Shown: positions 43,934 to 52,985 of the stretch, piece after piece
Position numbering within the stretch: position 1 is the stretch's first letter
Layout: each line of letters opens with the position of its first letter
Assembly: GCF_041725775.1 (NCBI RefSeq)
Contig: NZ_JBEUEL010000010.1
Location: forward strand, 30,912 to 94,911
Direction of reading: 5' to 3'
Length of the DNA: 64,000 nt
DNA from: Pueribacillus sp041725775
GTDB taxonomy: Bacteria; Bacillota; Bacilli; Bacillales; UBA6769
Program-made: the position numbers and the translations under genes
Notes under the pieces: model-generated
Database searches by the model: none
Seen by the model: the letters and a program-made list of their open reading frames with translations, nothing else
What the model was told of the DNA's origin: nothing

Positions 43934-44570
43934 AGACATCATTACACAGAAGTGGTACATTTATATAACGAGCGTGATTTGGTTTATGATTTTTACAAAT
44001 TTTTTTACGGACGGTTCTCCAATCCGGCATGTGATGCTGTTAGCATTTTTGCCAGCTTGGCTTGCATTTTCTTCAAATGGAAATACGAAATCATTTGAGA
44101 AAGAATCAGCATTGCTGATTAGTCTTCCAATAAAAAGAAATGAAATTGTGCTAGCAAAATATGTAGCAGGTTTCACGTGGTTTGGTTTATCCACTATCGC
44201 AATGATCGCCTACATTTTTTTATATGATAGGTTTGCTCCGTTCCCTACACGAATGATGCATGTAGATGAAATAGTCATTGCATTTAGTAGCTTTCTTATT
44301 TTAGTGTCAATCTTTTATCCCGTTCTTTTTCGAGCTGGGTATCAAGTCGCAACCATTGTATTAGTCATCATTACAGGGTTTGCCGTAATGGCGATGCAAA
44401 TCAGCTTTAACATGCTTGAAAACCCAAGACTTGTTGACTTTCACAATTTTGTTGAGCAACTATTAATGAATAAACTCATGTTAACGATAATTCTCGTTTG
44501 TGTGAGTGCGGTTTTTTTTATCGTTTCTTCTCTCCTCTCTGTACGCATTTTTAACAAACGTGATTTATAA
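43914..44570 (+). CDS. ABC-2 permease of the GntR-linked exporter
   Basis: About 218 residues, six hydrophobic segments (TSVIWFMIFTNFF, HVMLLAFLPAWLAF, YVAGFTWFGLSTIAMIAYIFL and others), ABC-2 family (similar to YxlG-type permeases with SLPIKRNEIVLAKY). The TTG at 43914 follows GGAGGGATC. Confidence 0.75.
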   Translation: MQQLIIKDIITQKWYIYITSVIWFMIFTNFFTDGSPIRHVMLLAFLPAWLAFSSNGNTKSFEKESALLISLPIKRNEIVLAKYVAGFTWFGLSTIAMIAYIFLYDRFAPFPTRMMHVDEIVIAFSSFLILVSIFYPVLFRAGYQVATIVLVIITGFAVMAMQISFNMLENPRLVDFHNFVEQLLMNKLMLTIILVCVSAVFFIVSSLLSVRIFNKRDL

Positions 44571-44578
44571 AAGGAATT

Positions 44579-44607
44579 CGGCTTGCTAGCGGCGAGCCGT
44601 TTTTTTA
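44579..44607 (+). terminator. Terminator after the permease gene
   Basis: CGGCTTGC/GCGAGCCG stem, five-base loop, then TTTTTTT. Confidence 0.85.
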
Positions 44608-44740
44608 TAGGTGTGATTATATCGATTGTTATTTTTACACGATATATAGCTATCATTCGCTCTGAAAATACACTTCGTTTTCTGTTTTGCTAGTTTTTGC
44701 ATAAATTATCTTCCTTGGGATCGATACGCGAGGGTTGATT

Positions 44741-44830
44741 GGGCAGCCGAAGACCGGCAGGAAACGATTTTTTCAGAGGAGGCTGAAGCGTTTCCCGCGG
44801 AAAGCGACTACCTGGAGCGGAAAATTAACA
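44741..44830. repeat. Bacillaceae intergenic repeat fragment
   Basis: GC-rich island in AT-rich surroundings containing GAGGAGGCTGAAGCG, TTTCCCGCGGAAAGCGAC and ACCTGGAGCGGAAA, words known from abundant intergenic repeats of Bacillaceae such as Geobacillus and Oceanobacillus. CGTTTCCCGCGGAAAGCG is near-palindromic. Confidence 0.6.
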
Positions 44831-44901
44831 TAGCATTTACTGTGCAGTTTTATTCAACTTGCGAGAATGGGCGACCAATTTTACGAAAGGAGCATTTTAA
44901 T

Positions 44902-44950
44902 TTGACAAAGGAAAAATAAAGGTGTGTTATTTATCTTGAATTCAAGATAA
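44902..44950 (+). promoter_or_regulatory. Promoter and perfect MhqR-like operator of the marR gene
   Basis: TTGACA (44902-44907), 17-base spacer, TGTTAT (44925-44930), immediately followed by the perfect 20-base palindrome TTATCTTGAATTCAAGATAA (44931-44950). The palindrome resembles the MhqR operator of B. subtilis (TATCTCGA...TCGAGATA), bound by a quinone-sensing MarR repressor. Confidence 0.85.
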
Positions 44951-44971
44951 TATACAAAAAGGTTGGTCACA

Positions 44972-45411
44972 ATGAAGAAAAATGAAGAACAACTTGCGTT
45001 AAAGTTATTTATCGTTTTATCAAGAGCTCATCGTGCGATTACCGATCGTGTTATTGAAGTTATAAGTCGCTACGGTTTGAATACAACGGAATTTGCGGTA
45101 CTTGAACTTTTGTATCATAAAGGCGATCAACCGATTCAACAAATCGGAAAAAAGTTTTGCTTTCAAGTGGGAGTATAACATGTGTCGTTGATAAGCTTGA
45201 GAAAAAACAATTGCTCGTAAGAAAACCGTGCTCGGAAGAACGCCGCGTTACGTTTGCCGTCATTACCGAGGGTGGAAAACAGCTTATGGATACGATTTTC
45301 CCAGAACATCGAGAAGCAATCAATGGAATTTTCTCAGGGTTAAAAGAGAAAGAAACGTTAATTTCACTTTTGAAACAGCTTGGCTTCCATGCACAAGAGC
45401 TTGAATTATAG
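44972..45411 (+). pseudogene. MarR-family repressor (MhqR-like) with a single-base frameshift
   Basis: The first frame, MKKNEEQLALKLFIVLSRAHRAITDRVIEVISRYGLNTTEFAVLELLYHKGDQPIQQIGKK, ends in a stop at 45178. The next frame continues LLSSGSITCVVDKLEKKQLLVRKPCSEERRVTFAVITEGGKQLMD to 45411, restoring a full MarR protein of about 147 residues. The shift falls at the A6 run before GTTTTG near 45150-45155; one extra A would repair it. This may be a mutation, a sequencing error at a homopolymer, or slippage. Palindromic operator upstream; a quinone-reductase gene follows. Confidence 0.82.
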
Positions 45412-45445
45412 ACAGCTTTGTTGTGCATCTTTTCCCGATCCCGAT

Positions 45446-45469
45446 AAGTATCTTGAATTAATAATACTT
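45446..45469 (+). promoter_or_regulatory. Operator-like dyad before wrbA
   Basis: AAGTAT and ATACTT flank ATCTTGAATT, which is half of the palindrome in front of the marR gene. A probable second site for the same repressor. Confidence 0.6.
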
Positions 45470-45553
45470 TAACCCAAAATTTGGTAAGTAATAAGTACTC
45501 ACAACTAAGGAAATAATAGGGGGAAATTAAATATTTAAAAGGAGAATGACGAG

Positions 45554-46168
45554 ATGTCTAATGTAAAACTTGCAATCATTTACTACAGCTCAACAGGGAT
45601 TAACTATAAGCTAGCAAAAATGGCTGAAGAAGGAGCAAAAGAAGCGGGTGCAGATGTGAAAGTATTAAAAGTGGAAGAACTAGCACCACAATCGGCGGTT
45701 GATTCGAATCCTGCGTGGAAAGCACATGTTGAGGAAACAAAAAACGTTCCAGTCGCAACGAGTGAGGATTTAGTATGGGCTGACGCCATTATTTTTAGTG
45801 CCCCGACACGATTTGGTAACGTACCTTCTCAAATGAAGCAATTTATCGATATGCAAGGTGGACTTTGGGCAGAAGGGAAGCTTATGAATAAAGTAGTCAG
45901 TGCGATGTCATCGGCTCAAAACTCACACGGTGGTCAAGAGCAAACGGTGACAGCGATTTATACGACGATGTTCCACTGGGGTGCGATTGTCGTAGCACCA
46001 GGATACACCGATCAATCGGCTTTTACATCTGGTGGAAATCCATATGGAACGACTGTCACTCAAAGTCAAGATGGGAATATGATCGAGGATGTTGAGTTAG
46101 CTGTTAAGCATCAGGCGAAGCGAACGGTACAAGTTGCGAAGTGGGTTAAAAACGGTCAATCTAACTAA
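45554..46168 (+). CDS. wrbA: NAD(P)H:quinone oxidoreductase, WrbA family
   Basis: 204-residue flavodoxin-like FMN protein reducing quinones by two electrons. IIYYSSTGINYKLAKMAEEGAKEAGADVKVLKV (FMN phosphate loop), FSAPTRFGNVPSQMKQFID and FTSGGNPYGTT are family motifs. The start follows GGAGAATG. The MhqR-like operators at the neighbouring marR and in its own upstream region suggest induction by quinones. Confidence 0.9.
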   Translation: MSNVKLAIIYYSSTGINYKLAKMAEEGAKEAGADVKVLKVEELAPQSAVDSNPAWKAHVEETKNVPVATSEDLVWADAIIFSAPTRFGNVPSQMKQFIDMQGGLWAEGKLMNKVVSAMSSAQNSHGGQEQTVTAIYTTMFHWGAIVVAPGYTDQSAFTSGGNPYGTTVTQSQDGNMIEDVELAVKHQAKRTVQVAKWVKNGQSN

Positions 46169-46174
46169 ATGATG

Positions 46175-46209
46175 AAAGCGAGGACAAATATGGACACCCT
46201 CGCTTTTTT
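46175..46209 (+). terminator. Terminator after wrbA
   Basis: AAAGCGAGG/CCTCGCTTT stem with a 14-base loop and T6 tail. Confidence 0.88.
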
Positions 46210-46326
46210 GATTTGAAAGCATACGAAACTTTTTCCAGTTTACGAAATATTTACTTCATATTTACATTTGCTTTACACGCATCTGTCATACTTCTTTGTA
46301 ATGCTTACATTCGGAGGGGTATTTAG

Positions 46327-48069
46327 ATGCAGGAAAAAAGACACTTAATTACTTTCTTTAAAAACTTGAAATTAAAACGAAAAAATAAAGAGCGAAAGCA
46401 GATTCACCGTTTTTCGTTTCAAACACGACTGTTATTATTATTTGTTACATTACTAATGTTATCAATAGGCTCTATTGGATATATAAGCTATTCAAAAGCT
46501 AAAGATTTGCTTATTGATGCGAACGAAAAAAGGATTGCGCGCGAAATTAAAGTAAGTCAAGAAATGACAGAAAGCTTAAAACGTTCACATGTGAATGATT
46601 TGGATCAATTTGAAGAGCAATTAGAATATGTGATTCGAGGTCAATCGGTAGAAATGCTTCAAGATGGATTACGGGCAGATTTTTTTCGGATTTATGAAGA
46701 TGGACATGTGCAACCTTTTAAAGTGAGTGAAAAAACAGATTTTTCATTAGGAGAAGAGCTTGTTCAAGAGATAATCGAGGCTAAAAAAGGAATGTTGTAT
46801 TATGAGTTCGACGAAAAAGAATATCTCGTATACTTTTTATTGGTTCAAGATGTTCGAAGCATTATCGCAATCGCTTTGCCGACAAGTGATTATCTAGGTG
46901 TCATTGATAGTTTGCGAAAGTCAACGTTTATGATTTTAGCGATTAGCTTATTTTTATCAGCGCTCATCACAGTTATTTTTGTTAGAAAACTAACTAATCC
47001 ACTTGCTTCTTTACAGAAAGCGATGTTAAAAGTGAGGAAAGGAGATTTTAACCAGTTTGTACCAATGTTGACAACAACACCAGAGGTTGTTTCGTTAACA
47101 AAAAGTTTTAATCTTATGATGGAGTATATTAATGAGTTGGTAACAGAAGTTCTAACGGCGACACAACATCTTACGAAAACGGGAGAAGAACTGTATAGTT
47201 CAACCGATACGGTATCTGAATCAACGGATCAGTTGTTTCATGCGATTCAAGCTGTAAAAGAAGGGGCAAAGCAAACGGTAACTGGTTCACAAAAAGGATT
47301 ACGTGAATTTCATACAATGGAACGTACGATTCGCGATACGGCTCATGAAGTTCAATCGATTAGTGAAAATGCTCAAGAGATGAGCATTCAAGCAAAGCAT
47401 GGACAAGTTCATCTTCGTAAGATGATGGGATCCATGAATGAATTAAGTAAAGAATCTTCTACTATTCACGAAACGATTGCGGTGGTGAAAGAACAGTCAC
47501 AAGAAGTCGTTAGTGTCATTCAATGGATTCAAAACATATCTGAGCAAACGAAACTTTTAGCATTAAATGCAAGTATTGAGGCGGCGCGTGCAGGTGAATT
47601 TGGTGAAGGATTTTCTGTCGTTGCTAACGAAGTAAGAAACTTAGCTGAACAAGTTTCAAAAGCGACGGGTGAGGTTGCAGTATCGATTAATACGATGAAT
47701 AACATAAGTGAACAGGCTGCTAAAGAGATTCAACAAATGGTAGCTAAAGTGGAATCGCATGTTGACACGACAGTTCTTGCAAACGAGGCCTTTCATTTTT
47801 TACTACATGCTATTGAACAGACAACAATGAAATTGAATACGATTGATCAACTATTGGCAGAGCTTTTAACTATCGTACCAAATATGGAGAAAGTAACGAA
47901 AAGCTTTGCGAGCATTTCACAGGAAACGCTAGTGAGCACAGAGGAGATGTTTAACTTATTTAAAGAACGAGTACAGGTTGTAAACAAAACGCAACAAATA
48001 GCCGGAGACATTAAGTGTAATTCTGAACGTTTAAAACGGACGACGATAGAAATTTATAGAAAAGCTTGA
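46327..48069 (+). CDS. Methyl-accepting chemotaxis protein
   Basis: 580 residues. A basic cytosolic start, helix 1 near residues 36-57, an extracellular sensor of about 135 residues (likely a small Cache-like domain), helix 2 near 197-217, a HAMP domain, and a long signalling helix bundle. The hairpin tip reads LALNASIEAARAGEFGEGFSVVANEVRNLAEQ near residues 415-447, where CheA and CheW bind. The start follows GGAGGGG. No chemotaxis partners are adjacent; the ligand is unknown. Confidence 0.9.
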   Translation: MQEKRHLITFFKNLKLKRKNKERKQIHRFSFQTRLLLLFVTLLMLSIGSIGYISYSKAKDLLIDANEKRIAREIKVSQEMTESLKRSHVNDLDQFEEQLEYVIRGQSVEMLQDGLRADFFRIYEDGHVQPFKVSEKTDFSLGEELVQEIIEAKKGMLYYEFDEKEYLVYFLLVQDVRSIIAIALPTSDYLGVIDSLRKSTFMILAISLFLSALITVIFVRKLTNPLASLQKAMLKVRKGDFNQFVPMLTTTPEVVSLTKSFNLMMEYINELVTEVLTATQHLTKTGEELYSSTDTVSESTDQLFHAIQAVKEGAKQTVTGSQKGLREFHTMERTIRDTAHEVQSISENAQEMSIQAKHGQVHLRKMMGSMNELSKESSTIHETIAVVKEQSQEVVSVIQWIQNISEQTKLLALNASIEAARAGEFGEGFSVVANEVRNLAEQVSKATGEVAVSINTMNNISEQAAKEIQQMVAKVESHVDTTVLANEAFHFLLHAIEQTTMKLNTIDQLLAELLTIVPNMEKVTKSFASISQETLVSTEEMFNLFKERVQVVNKTQQIAGDIKCNSERLKRTTIEIYRKA

Positions 48070-48088
48070 ACGTTCCTTTTACAACAAG

Positions 48089-48114
48089 AAAAGGGCGAAG
48101 TGTAGTGCTTCGCC
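48089..48114 (-). terminator. Terminator of copZ
   Basis: GGCGAAG/CTTCGCC stem, seven-base loop; on the minus strand it is followed by CTTTTCTTG. Seven bases past the copZ stop. Confidence 0.7.
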
Positions 48115-48120
48115 AAAACC

Positions 48121-48339
48121 TTACACTTGACCGATAAGTTCATATCCTGCTTCATCAATCGCCTCTGTGAAATGGTCGATGTCTACTTTATTTGAATCAT
48201 ACATCACTGTTACAGTTCCTTCATCAAGTTGTACATTGGCAGACTGAACGCCATCAATTTCTTTTATCGCATTTTCGACTGCTGATTTACAATGAGAGCA
48301 TGACATCCCTTTAATTTGCAGTTTAATTGTTTCAGTCAT
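48121..48339 (-). CDS. copZ: Copper chaperone CopZ
   Basis: 72-residue HMA-domain protein carrying Cu(I) to CopA. GMSCSHCKSAV near residues 9-19 holds the two copper-binding cysteines, and the C-terminal AIDEAGYELI is typical. The ATG at 48339 is preceded by GGAGGGG. It is divergent from copA, with a CsoR-like dyad between them. Confidence 0.92.
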   Translation of the reverse strand: MTETIKLQIKGMSCSHCKSAVENAIKEIDGVQSANVQLDEGTVTVMYDSNKVDIDHFTEAIDEAGYELIGQV

Positions 48340-48447
48340 TCTTAACCCCTCCAATGATTTTTATGTTATTTTACTATATCTTATCTGTCTTTCAATCGCA
48401 AAATGTATATTGATTGAAAATAAGAATCACAAATATATAATGTTAGT

Positions 48448-48464
48448 ATACCCTATATAGGTAT
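48448..48464. promoter_or_regulatory. CsoR-like operator
   Basis: ATACCCTATATAGGTAT, a dyad with ATACC/GGTAT arms resembling the copper-sensing CsoR site, lies between divergent copZ and copA. No csoR gene is visible nearby. Confidence 0.6.
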
Positions 48465-48869
48465 ATATGTGAAGAAAAGACCTGCGGTGATATGTCAAGT
48501 AAGGAATAATGAATGATTTAGTTATCAAGGTGCAAATGGTGTAAAAAGGTGTCATCAAATAAATCTAGCATCAAAAATTAATGAATTACTAGAAATTTGC
48601 AAATGATTGTGGAGTAAATGATGCTTCACGTATCAACTCCCTTTTGTGACGTATAAATTTGTGATTGTGTAGTAGGTCATCCACCAAACGCACAAATTTT
48701 CTTGTGGTTAATCCGCAGGAGTGAAATGAATTGTCCTAAATGATCCTAAGACCATTATCTAGGAACATCACGGAGCTCTCAATGTATTTGACATAAACTC
48801 AGGTAAATAAGTGAGGAAGAATAGGCGGAAATAATGAAGCCTAAACATAATATACGAGGAGTGAAAGAC
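48465..48869. other. Long leader before copA
   Basis: About 400 bases without a convincing coding frame or RNA. It may hold a lost gene, since copA is often preceded by csoR and copZ, but no csoR residue string was found. Confidence 0.35.
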
Positions 48870-51068
48870 ATGACAGCAGAAGCTAGAGCTGCAGACAATG
48901 AAAAAGTAACGCTAGCGATTGAAGGTATGACCTGTGCAGCATGTTCCAGCCGTGTCGAAAAAGGTCTCCGAAAAGTCGATGGGGTGATTGATGCAAATGT
49001 TAATTTAGCGAGTGAAAAAGCGACAATTTTCTTTGATGATACAAAAACGAACGCTGAGCAGTTAATTGAACGTGTCATAAAAACAGGTTATGATGCGGCA
49101 GTTTATGAAGCGAAATCAGCTGAGGAAGAGAAAGCAGAAAAAGAACAAGAGTATAAAGCGCAAAGAGAAGCTTTCTATATAGGAGCAGTTATTTCTCTTC
49201 CGTTTTTAGTCCAAATGGTTGGTGATTTTACGAATAACCACCAATTGATGATGCCTGGGTGGGTGCAATTTGTGCTTGCTACGATCGTCCAATTTACGAT
49301 CGGGTGGCGGTTTATTCGTGGTGCATACAATTCGTTACGTGGTGGAAGTGCGAATATGGACGTGTTAGTTGCCATGGGTACCTTGTCTGCTTACTTGTAC
49401 AGTACATTTTTACTTTTTCAAGGCGAAACGATAGGTTTTTATTTCGAGGCATCGGTTGTTATTATTACACTGATCATTCTCGGGAAATTACTCGAAGCAC
49501 GCGCGAAAGGGCGAACGTCAGAAGCTTTGAAAAAACTGATCGGGATGCAAGCGAAAGTTGCTCACGTTTTGAAGGACGGGGTCATGCACGATGTCCCAAT
49601 TGAAGACGTACAAGTAGATGATGTTATCGTCGTTAAAGCAGGAGAAAAGATACCAGTTGACGGACAAGTTATTGAAGGTCGTACGAACGTTGATGAATCA
49701 ATGCTCACAGGTGAAAGCTTGCCTGTTACGAAAGAAGTTGGCGATATTGTCATTGGATCTACGATCAATAAACATGGGTCGATTACGATGAAGGCGACAA
49801 AGGTTGGAAAAGAAACGGCCCTTGCACAAATTATTCAAATGGTTGATGAAGCTCAAGGCTCAAAAGCACCGATTCAAAACTTTGCAGATAAAGTATCATC
49901 AGTTTTCGTCCCGATTGTTATCGGCATCGCGTTTGTGACGTTTGTCGTTACGTATACCATTGTCGGTTTCACACCAGCGCTCATTAGTACTGTTGCCGTG
50001 TTAGTTATCGCTTGTCCCTGTGCATTAGGACTAGCGACACCAACGGCGATTATGGTCGGAACAGGTAAAGGAGCAGAATACGGTGTTTTAGTAAAAGACT
50101 CTGCGCATTTGCAAACAATGCGTACGGTTGATACGATTATTCTTGATAAAACAGGTACGATTACGAAAGGTCATCCAGAGGTGACAGCGGTTCGTCCGAT
50201 TAATGTGACAGAGGAAGCGTTTGTCCGAATGATTGCAACGGTCGAGCAGACGTCTGAGCATCCACTAGCAGAAGCGATCATGCGTTACTCACAAGAACGA
50301 GGAATTATCCCTAAGCGTGTTGAAAGCTTTGAAGCATTGCCAGGTCTTGGAGTGACAGGTAGAGTAGATGGTCAAAACGTCTATATCGGTAACGTAAAAT
50401 TTATACGCCAACAAGACATTGATTTCGACAGGTTTACTAACGATATGCAGTCACTTGAAGAGAAAGGCAATACGGTTATTATGGTCGCTCAAGGACAACG
50501 ATTCATCGGTTATTTTTCTGTCGCAGATACAGTGAAAGAAACGTCTCGCCAAGCTGTACAGGAATTGAAAGCTCGTGGCATTGACGTCATTATGATGACA
50601 GGTGATAATAAGCATACAGCAAATGCAATTGCAAAAGACGTAGGAATCGATCATGTACTTGCAGAAGTTCTGCCAGAGCATAAAGCAAATGAAGTTGATA
50701 GATTAAAAAGTGAAGGCAAAAAAGTTGCAATGGTTGGGGATGGAATTAACGATGCACCTGCGCTTGCAGCGGCTGACGTTGGAATTGCGATCGGAACAGG
50801 GACAGATATTGCAATGGAAGCAGCGGATATTACGCTCATGCGAGGTGACTTGCTGTCTATTATCGATAGTATCCAACTTTCCGAAGCAACGATCCGGAAA
50901 ATTAAACAAAACTTAGGGTGGGCATTCGGCTATAACGTCGTACTCATTCCTGTAGCAGCATTTGGTTTTTTGAATCCGATTTTGGCTGGTGCTGCGATGG
51001 CATTAAGTTCCGTATCCGTCGTTGTGAACACGTTATTTTTAAACCGCTGGAAACCGCATCATGAATAA
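48870..51068 (+). CDS. copA: Copper-exporting P1B-type ATPase CopA
   Basis: 732 residues. One N-terminal metal-binding domain (GMTCAACSSRVE near 18-29), eight helices, the transmembrane CPC motif in VIACPCALGLATPTA near 380, phosphorylation motif DKTGTITKG near 424, TGE, the HP of SEHPLAEA near 470, and GDGINDAPAL near 625. B. subtilis CopA carries two metal-binding domains, this one a single one. The ATG at 48870 follows GAGGAGTG; the ATG 36 bases earlier lacks a ribosome site. Confidence 0.93.
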   Translation: MTAEARAADNEKVTLAIEGMTCAACSSRVEKGLRKVDGVIDANVNLASEKATIFFDDTKTNAEQLIERVIKTGYDAAVYEAKSAEEEKAEKEQEYKAQREAFYIGAVISLPFLVQMVGDFTNNHQLMMPGWVQFVLATIVQFTIGWRFIRGAYNSLRGGSANMDVLVAMGTLSAYLYSTFLLFQGETIGFYFEASVVIITLIILGKLLEARAKGRTSEALKKLIGMQAKVAHVLKDGVMHDVPIEDVQVDDVIVVKAGEKIPVDGQVIEGRTNVDESMLTGESLPVTKEVGDIVIGSTINKHGSITMKATKVGKETALAQIIQMVDEAQGSKAPIQNFADKVSSVFVPIVIGIAFVTFVVTYTIVGFTPALISTVAVLVIACPCALGLATPTAIMVGTGKGAEYGVLVKDSAHLQTMRTVDTIILDKTGTITKGHPEVTAVRPINVTEEAFVRMIATVEQTSEHPLAEAIMRYSQERGIIPKRVESFEALPGLGVTGRVDGQNVYIGNVKFIRQQDIDFDRFTNDMQSLEEKGNTVIMVAQGQRFIGYFSVADTVKETSRQAVQELKARGIDVIMMTGDNKHTANAIAKDVGIDHVLAEVLPEHKANEVDRLKSEGKKVAMVGDGINDAPALAAADVGIAIGTGTDIAMEAADITLMRGDLLSIIDSIQLSEATIRKIKQNLGWAFGYNVVLIPVAAFGFLNPILAGAAMALSSVSVVVNTLFLNRWKPHHE

Positions 51069-51103
51069 TAAACTTAAAGATTTAACTTTAGGGGGATAGA
51101 TAA

Positions 51104-51844
51104 ATGGCTAAGAAAAAGAAAAAAAGAAATACAATGAAAAATACACAACAGCAAAAAAAGCAACAATCGAATGTACCCGCCATTCTGTTTTTCTCGATTA
51201 GCGGTGTTGTCATCGTTGCATTTTTAATCTTTTTTGCGATGAATAGCGGAAATGATTCGACGCAAAACGTAGCAAATGAAGAACCGTTAGAATATGAATT
51301 TACTTATGAAGGACAACCTTCGATTGGAGATGAAGACGCACCGATTAAAATCGCCGAATTTGGTGATTATAGCTGTTCACACTGTAAAGATTTCCATGAC
51401 GTTGTTTACCCTGAAATTAAGAAAGACTTTATCGATACAGGAAAAGTACAATTCTTTTTTATTAATTTTCCTTTTATTGATGATGACTCTGTCAACATTG
51501 CAAAAGGCGGAGAAGCAGTCTTTGCTCAAAATAAAGATGCGTTTTGGGATTACCACGATTTAGTCTATCAGCAAGAACAAAGAGAGGAGCAATGGGCGAC
51601 GAATGATGTATTAACAGAGCTCGTTGCTGACAACTTGCCTCATATTGATGCTGACCAATTTAAAGAAGATCTTGAAAACAATGCTCAAATTTCGGCTATA
51701 AACGAAGATCTCACGATCGTTAAGGAGGCGGGTATTACAAGTACACCGACGATGTTTATTAACGGTAAAGAGTTTAAACAATGGTATGATTACAAAGCTG
51801 TGAAAGAAGAGATTGAGCGTCTCTTAGAAAACGAAGAACAATGA
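51104..51844 (+). CDS. bdbD: BdbD/DsbA-like thiol-disulfide oxidoreductase
   Basis: 246 residues: Lys/Gln-rich cytosolic tail, single membrane anchor near residues 27-48, then an extracellular DsbA-like thioredoxin fold with the active site GDYSCSHCKDFH near residues 86-97 and the cis-Pro loop GITSTPTMFING. It should introduce disulfides into exported proteins. It overlaps bdbC by four bases. Confidence 0.88.
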   Translation: MAKKKKKRNTMKNTQQQKKQQSNVPAILFFSISGVVIVAFLIFFAMNSGNDSTQNVANEEPLEYEFTYEGQPSIGDEDAPIKIAEFGDYSCSHCKDFHDVVYPEIKKDFIDTGKVQFFFINFPFIDDDSVNIAKGGEAVFAQNKDAFWDYHDLVYQQEQREEQWATNDVLTELVADNLPHIDADQFKEDLENNAQISAINEDLTIVKEAGITSTPTMFINGKEFKQWYDYKAVKEEIERLLENEEQ

Positions 51845-52266
51845 TGAAGTCTGATTACCTCCGTTTTTTTGCGTGGATAATCTCTATCATTGCTGTCACC
51901 GGCAGTTTATATTTTAGTGAAATACGTGGTTTTATCCCATGCGAATTGTGCTGGTACCAGCGCATACTCATGTATCCGCTCGTCATCATACTCGGGATCG
52001 GATTTTATAAAAAGGATAAACATATGTCGGTTTATGTCTTGCCATTGACAGTCATCGGGATGGGAGTGGCACTCGTACATTATTTGCACCAAAAAACCGA
52101 CTTGTTTCAGCGTGCCATTCAATGTACACAAGGGGTGTCTTGCTCTGGTCAATACATCAACTGGTTCGGCTTCATTACGATCCCTTTTTTATCATTGGTT
52201 GCATTCACATTGATTACAATATTAACCATTTTCTCAAAACAGGAGGCTGATCAAGTTGAGCATTGA
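51841..52266 (+). CDS. bdbC: BdbC/DsbB-family disulfide bond membrane protein
   Basis: 141 residues, four helices. The first cysteine pair is in CELCWYQR near residues 34-41 and the second in IQCTQGVSCSG near 98-108. It reoxidises BdbD and passes electrons to quinone. The start lies inside the bdbD stop, showing coupled translation. Confidence 0.92.
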   Translation: MMKSDYLRFFAWIISIIAVTGSLYFSEIRGFIPCELCWYQRILMYPLVIILGIGFYKKDKHMSVYVLPLTVIGMGVALVHYLHQKTDLFQRAIQCTQGVSCSGQYINWFGFITIPFLSLVAFTLITILTIFSKQEADQVEH

Positions 52267-52415
52267 TCGGTCTCTTTCGTTTTACATGCTCAATCACTTT
52301 AAAAAAATGACGATTTTTTCACAAAAAAGAAAGCGTAACAGAATGTGCACAGATTCTGCAAAATTTCGGTCTACAATAGGGTAAAATGAGAGATGAAATT
52401 TAACGGAGGATGCAA

Positions 52416-52943
52416 ATGGACAAGAAGAAAAAGCGATTAATGATGCGAACAAGCATATTAATTATTATCGTCGTCGCGCTTGGCTATACGATTTATGCAA
52501 GCATTTTTAATGAGAGTAAAGTCGTAGAGTCCGGTGACGAGGCACCGAACTTTCATTTGCAAACACTTGATGGTGAAGAGGTTCAATTAAGTGATTACAA
52601 AGGAAAGGGAGTTTTTTTGAATTTTTGGGCGACGTATTGTCCACCATGTAAGGAAGAGATGCCTTATATGGATAATCAATATGAAGAGTTCAAAGAGAAA
52701 GGTGTAGAAATTTTGGCTGTTAATGTTGGCGAACCACTTCTTACCACACAAAAATTTGTACAGCGGTATGATTTATCGTTTCCGATCCTCATGGATGAAC
52801 GCGAAGAAGTGTACAAAGCATACGGTGTAAAGCCGATACCAACGACGTTTTTAATTGATAAAGACGGGAAAGTGATCGATCGAGTAACGAAAGGCTTAAC
52901 GGAAGAGGAAGTTAAACAAATGATGGAGCGGATTGTTCCTTAA
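52416..52943 (+). CDS. resA: ResA-like thiol-disulfide oxidoreductase
   Basis: 175 residues: basic tail, membrane anchor near residues 9-29, and an extracellular thioredoxin fold with FWATYCPPCKEEM near residues 68-80 (CPPC). ResA reduces apocytochrome c before haem attachment, receiving electrons from CcdA, encoded next. The ATG at 52416 is better spaced from GGAGG than the one at 52410. The usual resB and resC are not in the window. Confidence 0.85.
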   Translation: MDKKKKRLMMRTSILIIIVVALGYTIYASIFNESKVVESGDEAPNFHLQTLDGEEVQLSDYKGKGVFLNFWATYCPPCKEEMPYMDNQYEEFKEKGVEILAVNVGEPLLTTQKFVQRYDLSFPILMDEREEVYKAYGVKPIPTTFLIDKDGKVIDRVTKGLTEEEVKQMMERIVP

Positions 52944-52985
52944 CGATTTATCGCGGTCTCAATTATGTGTTAAGGGTGTGATCAT

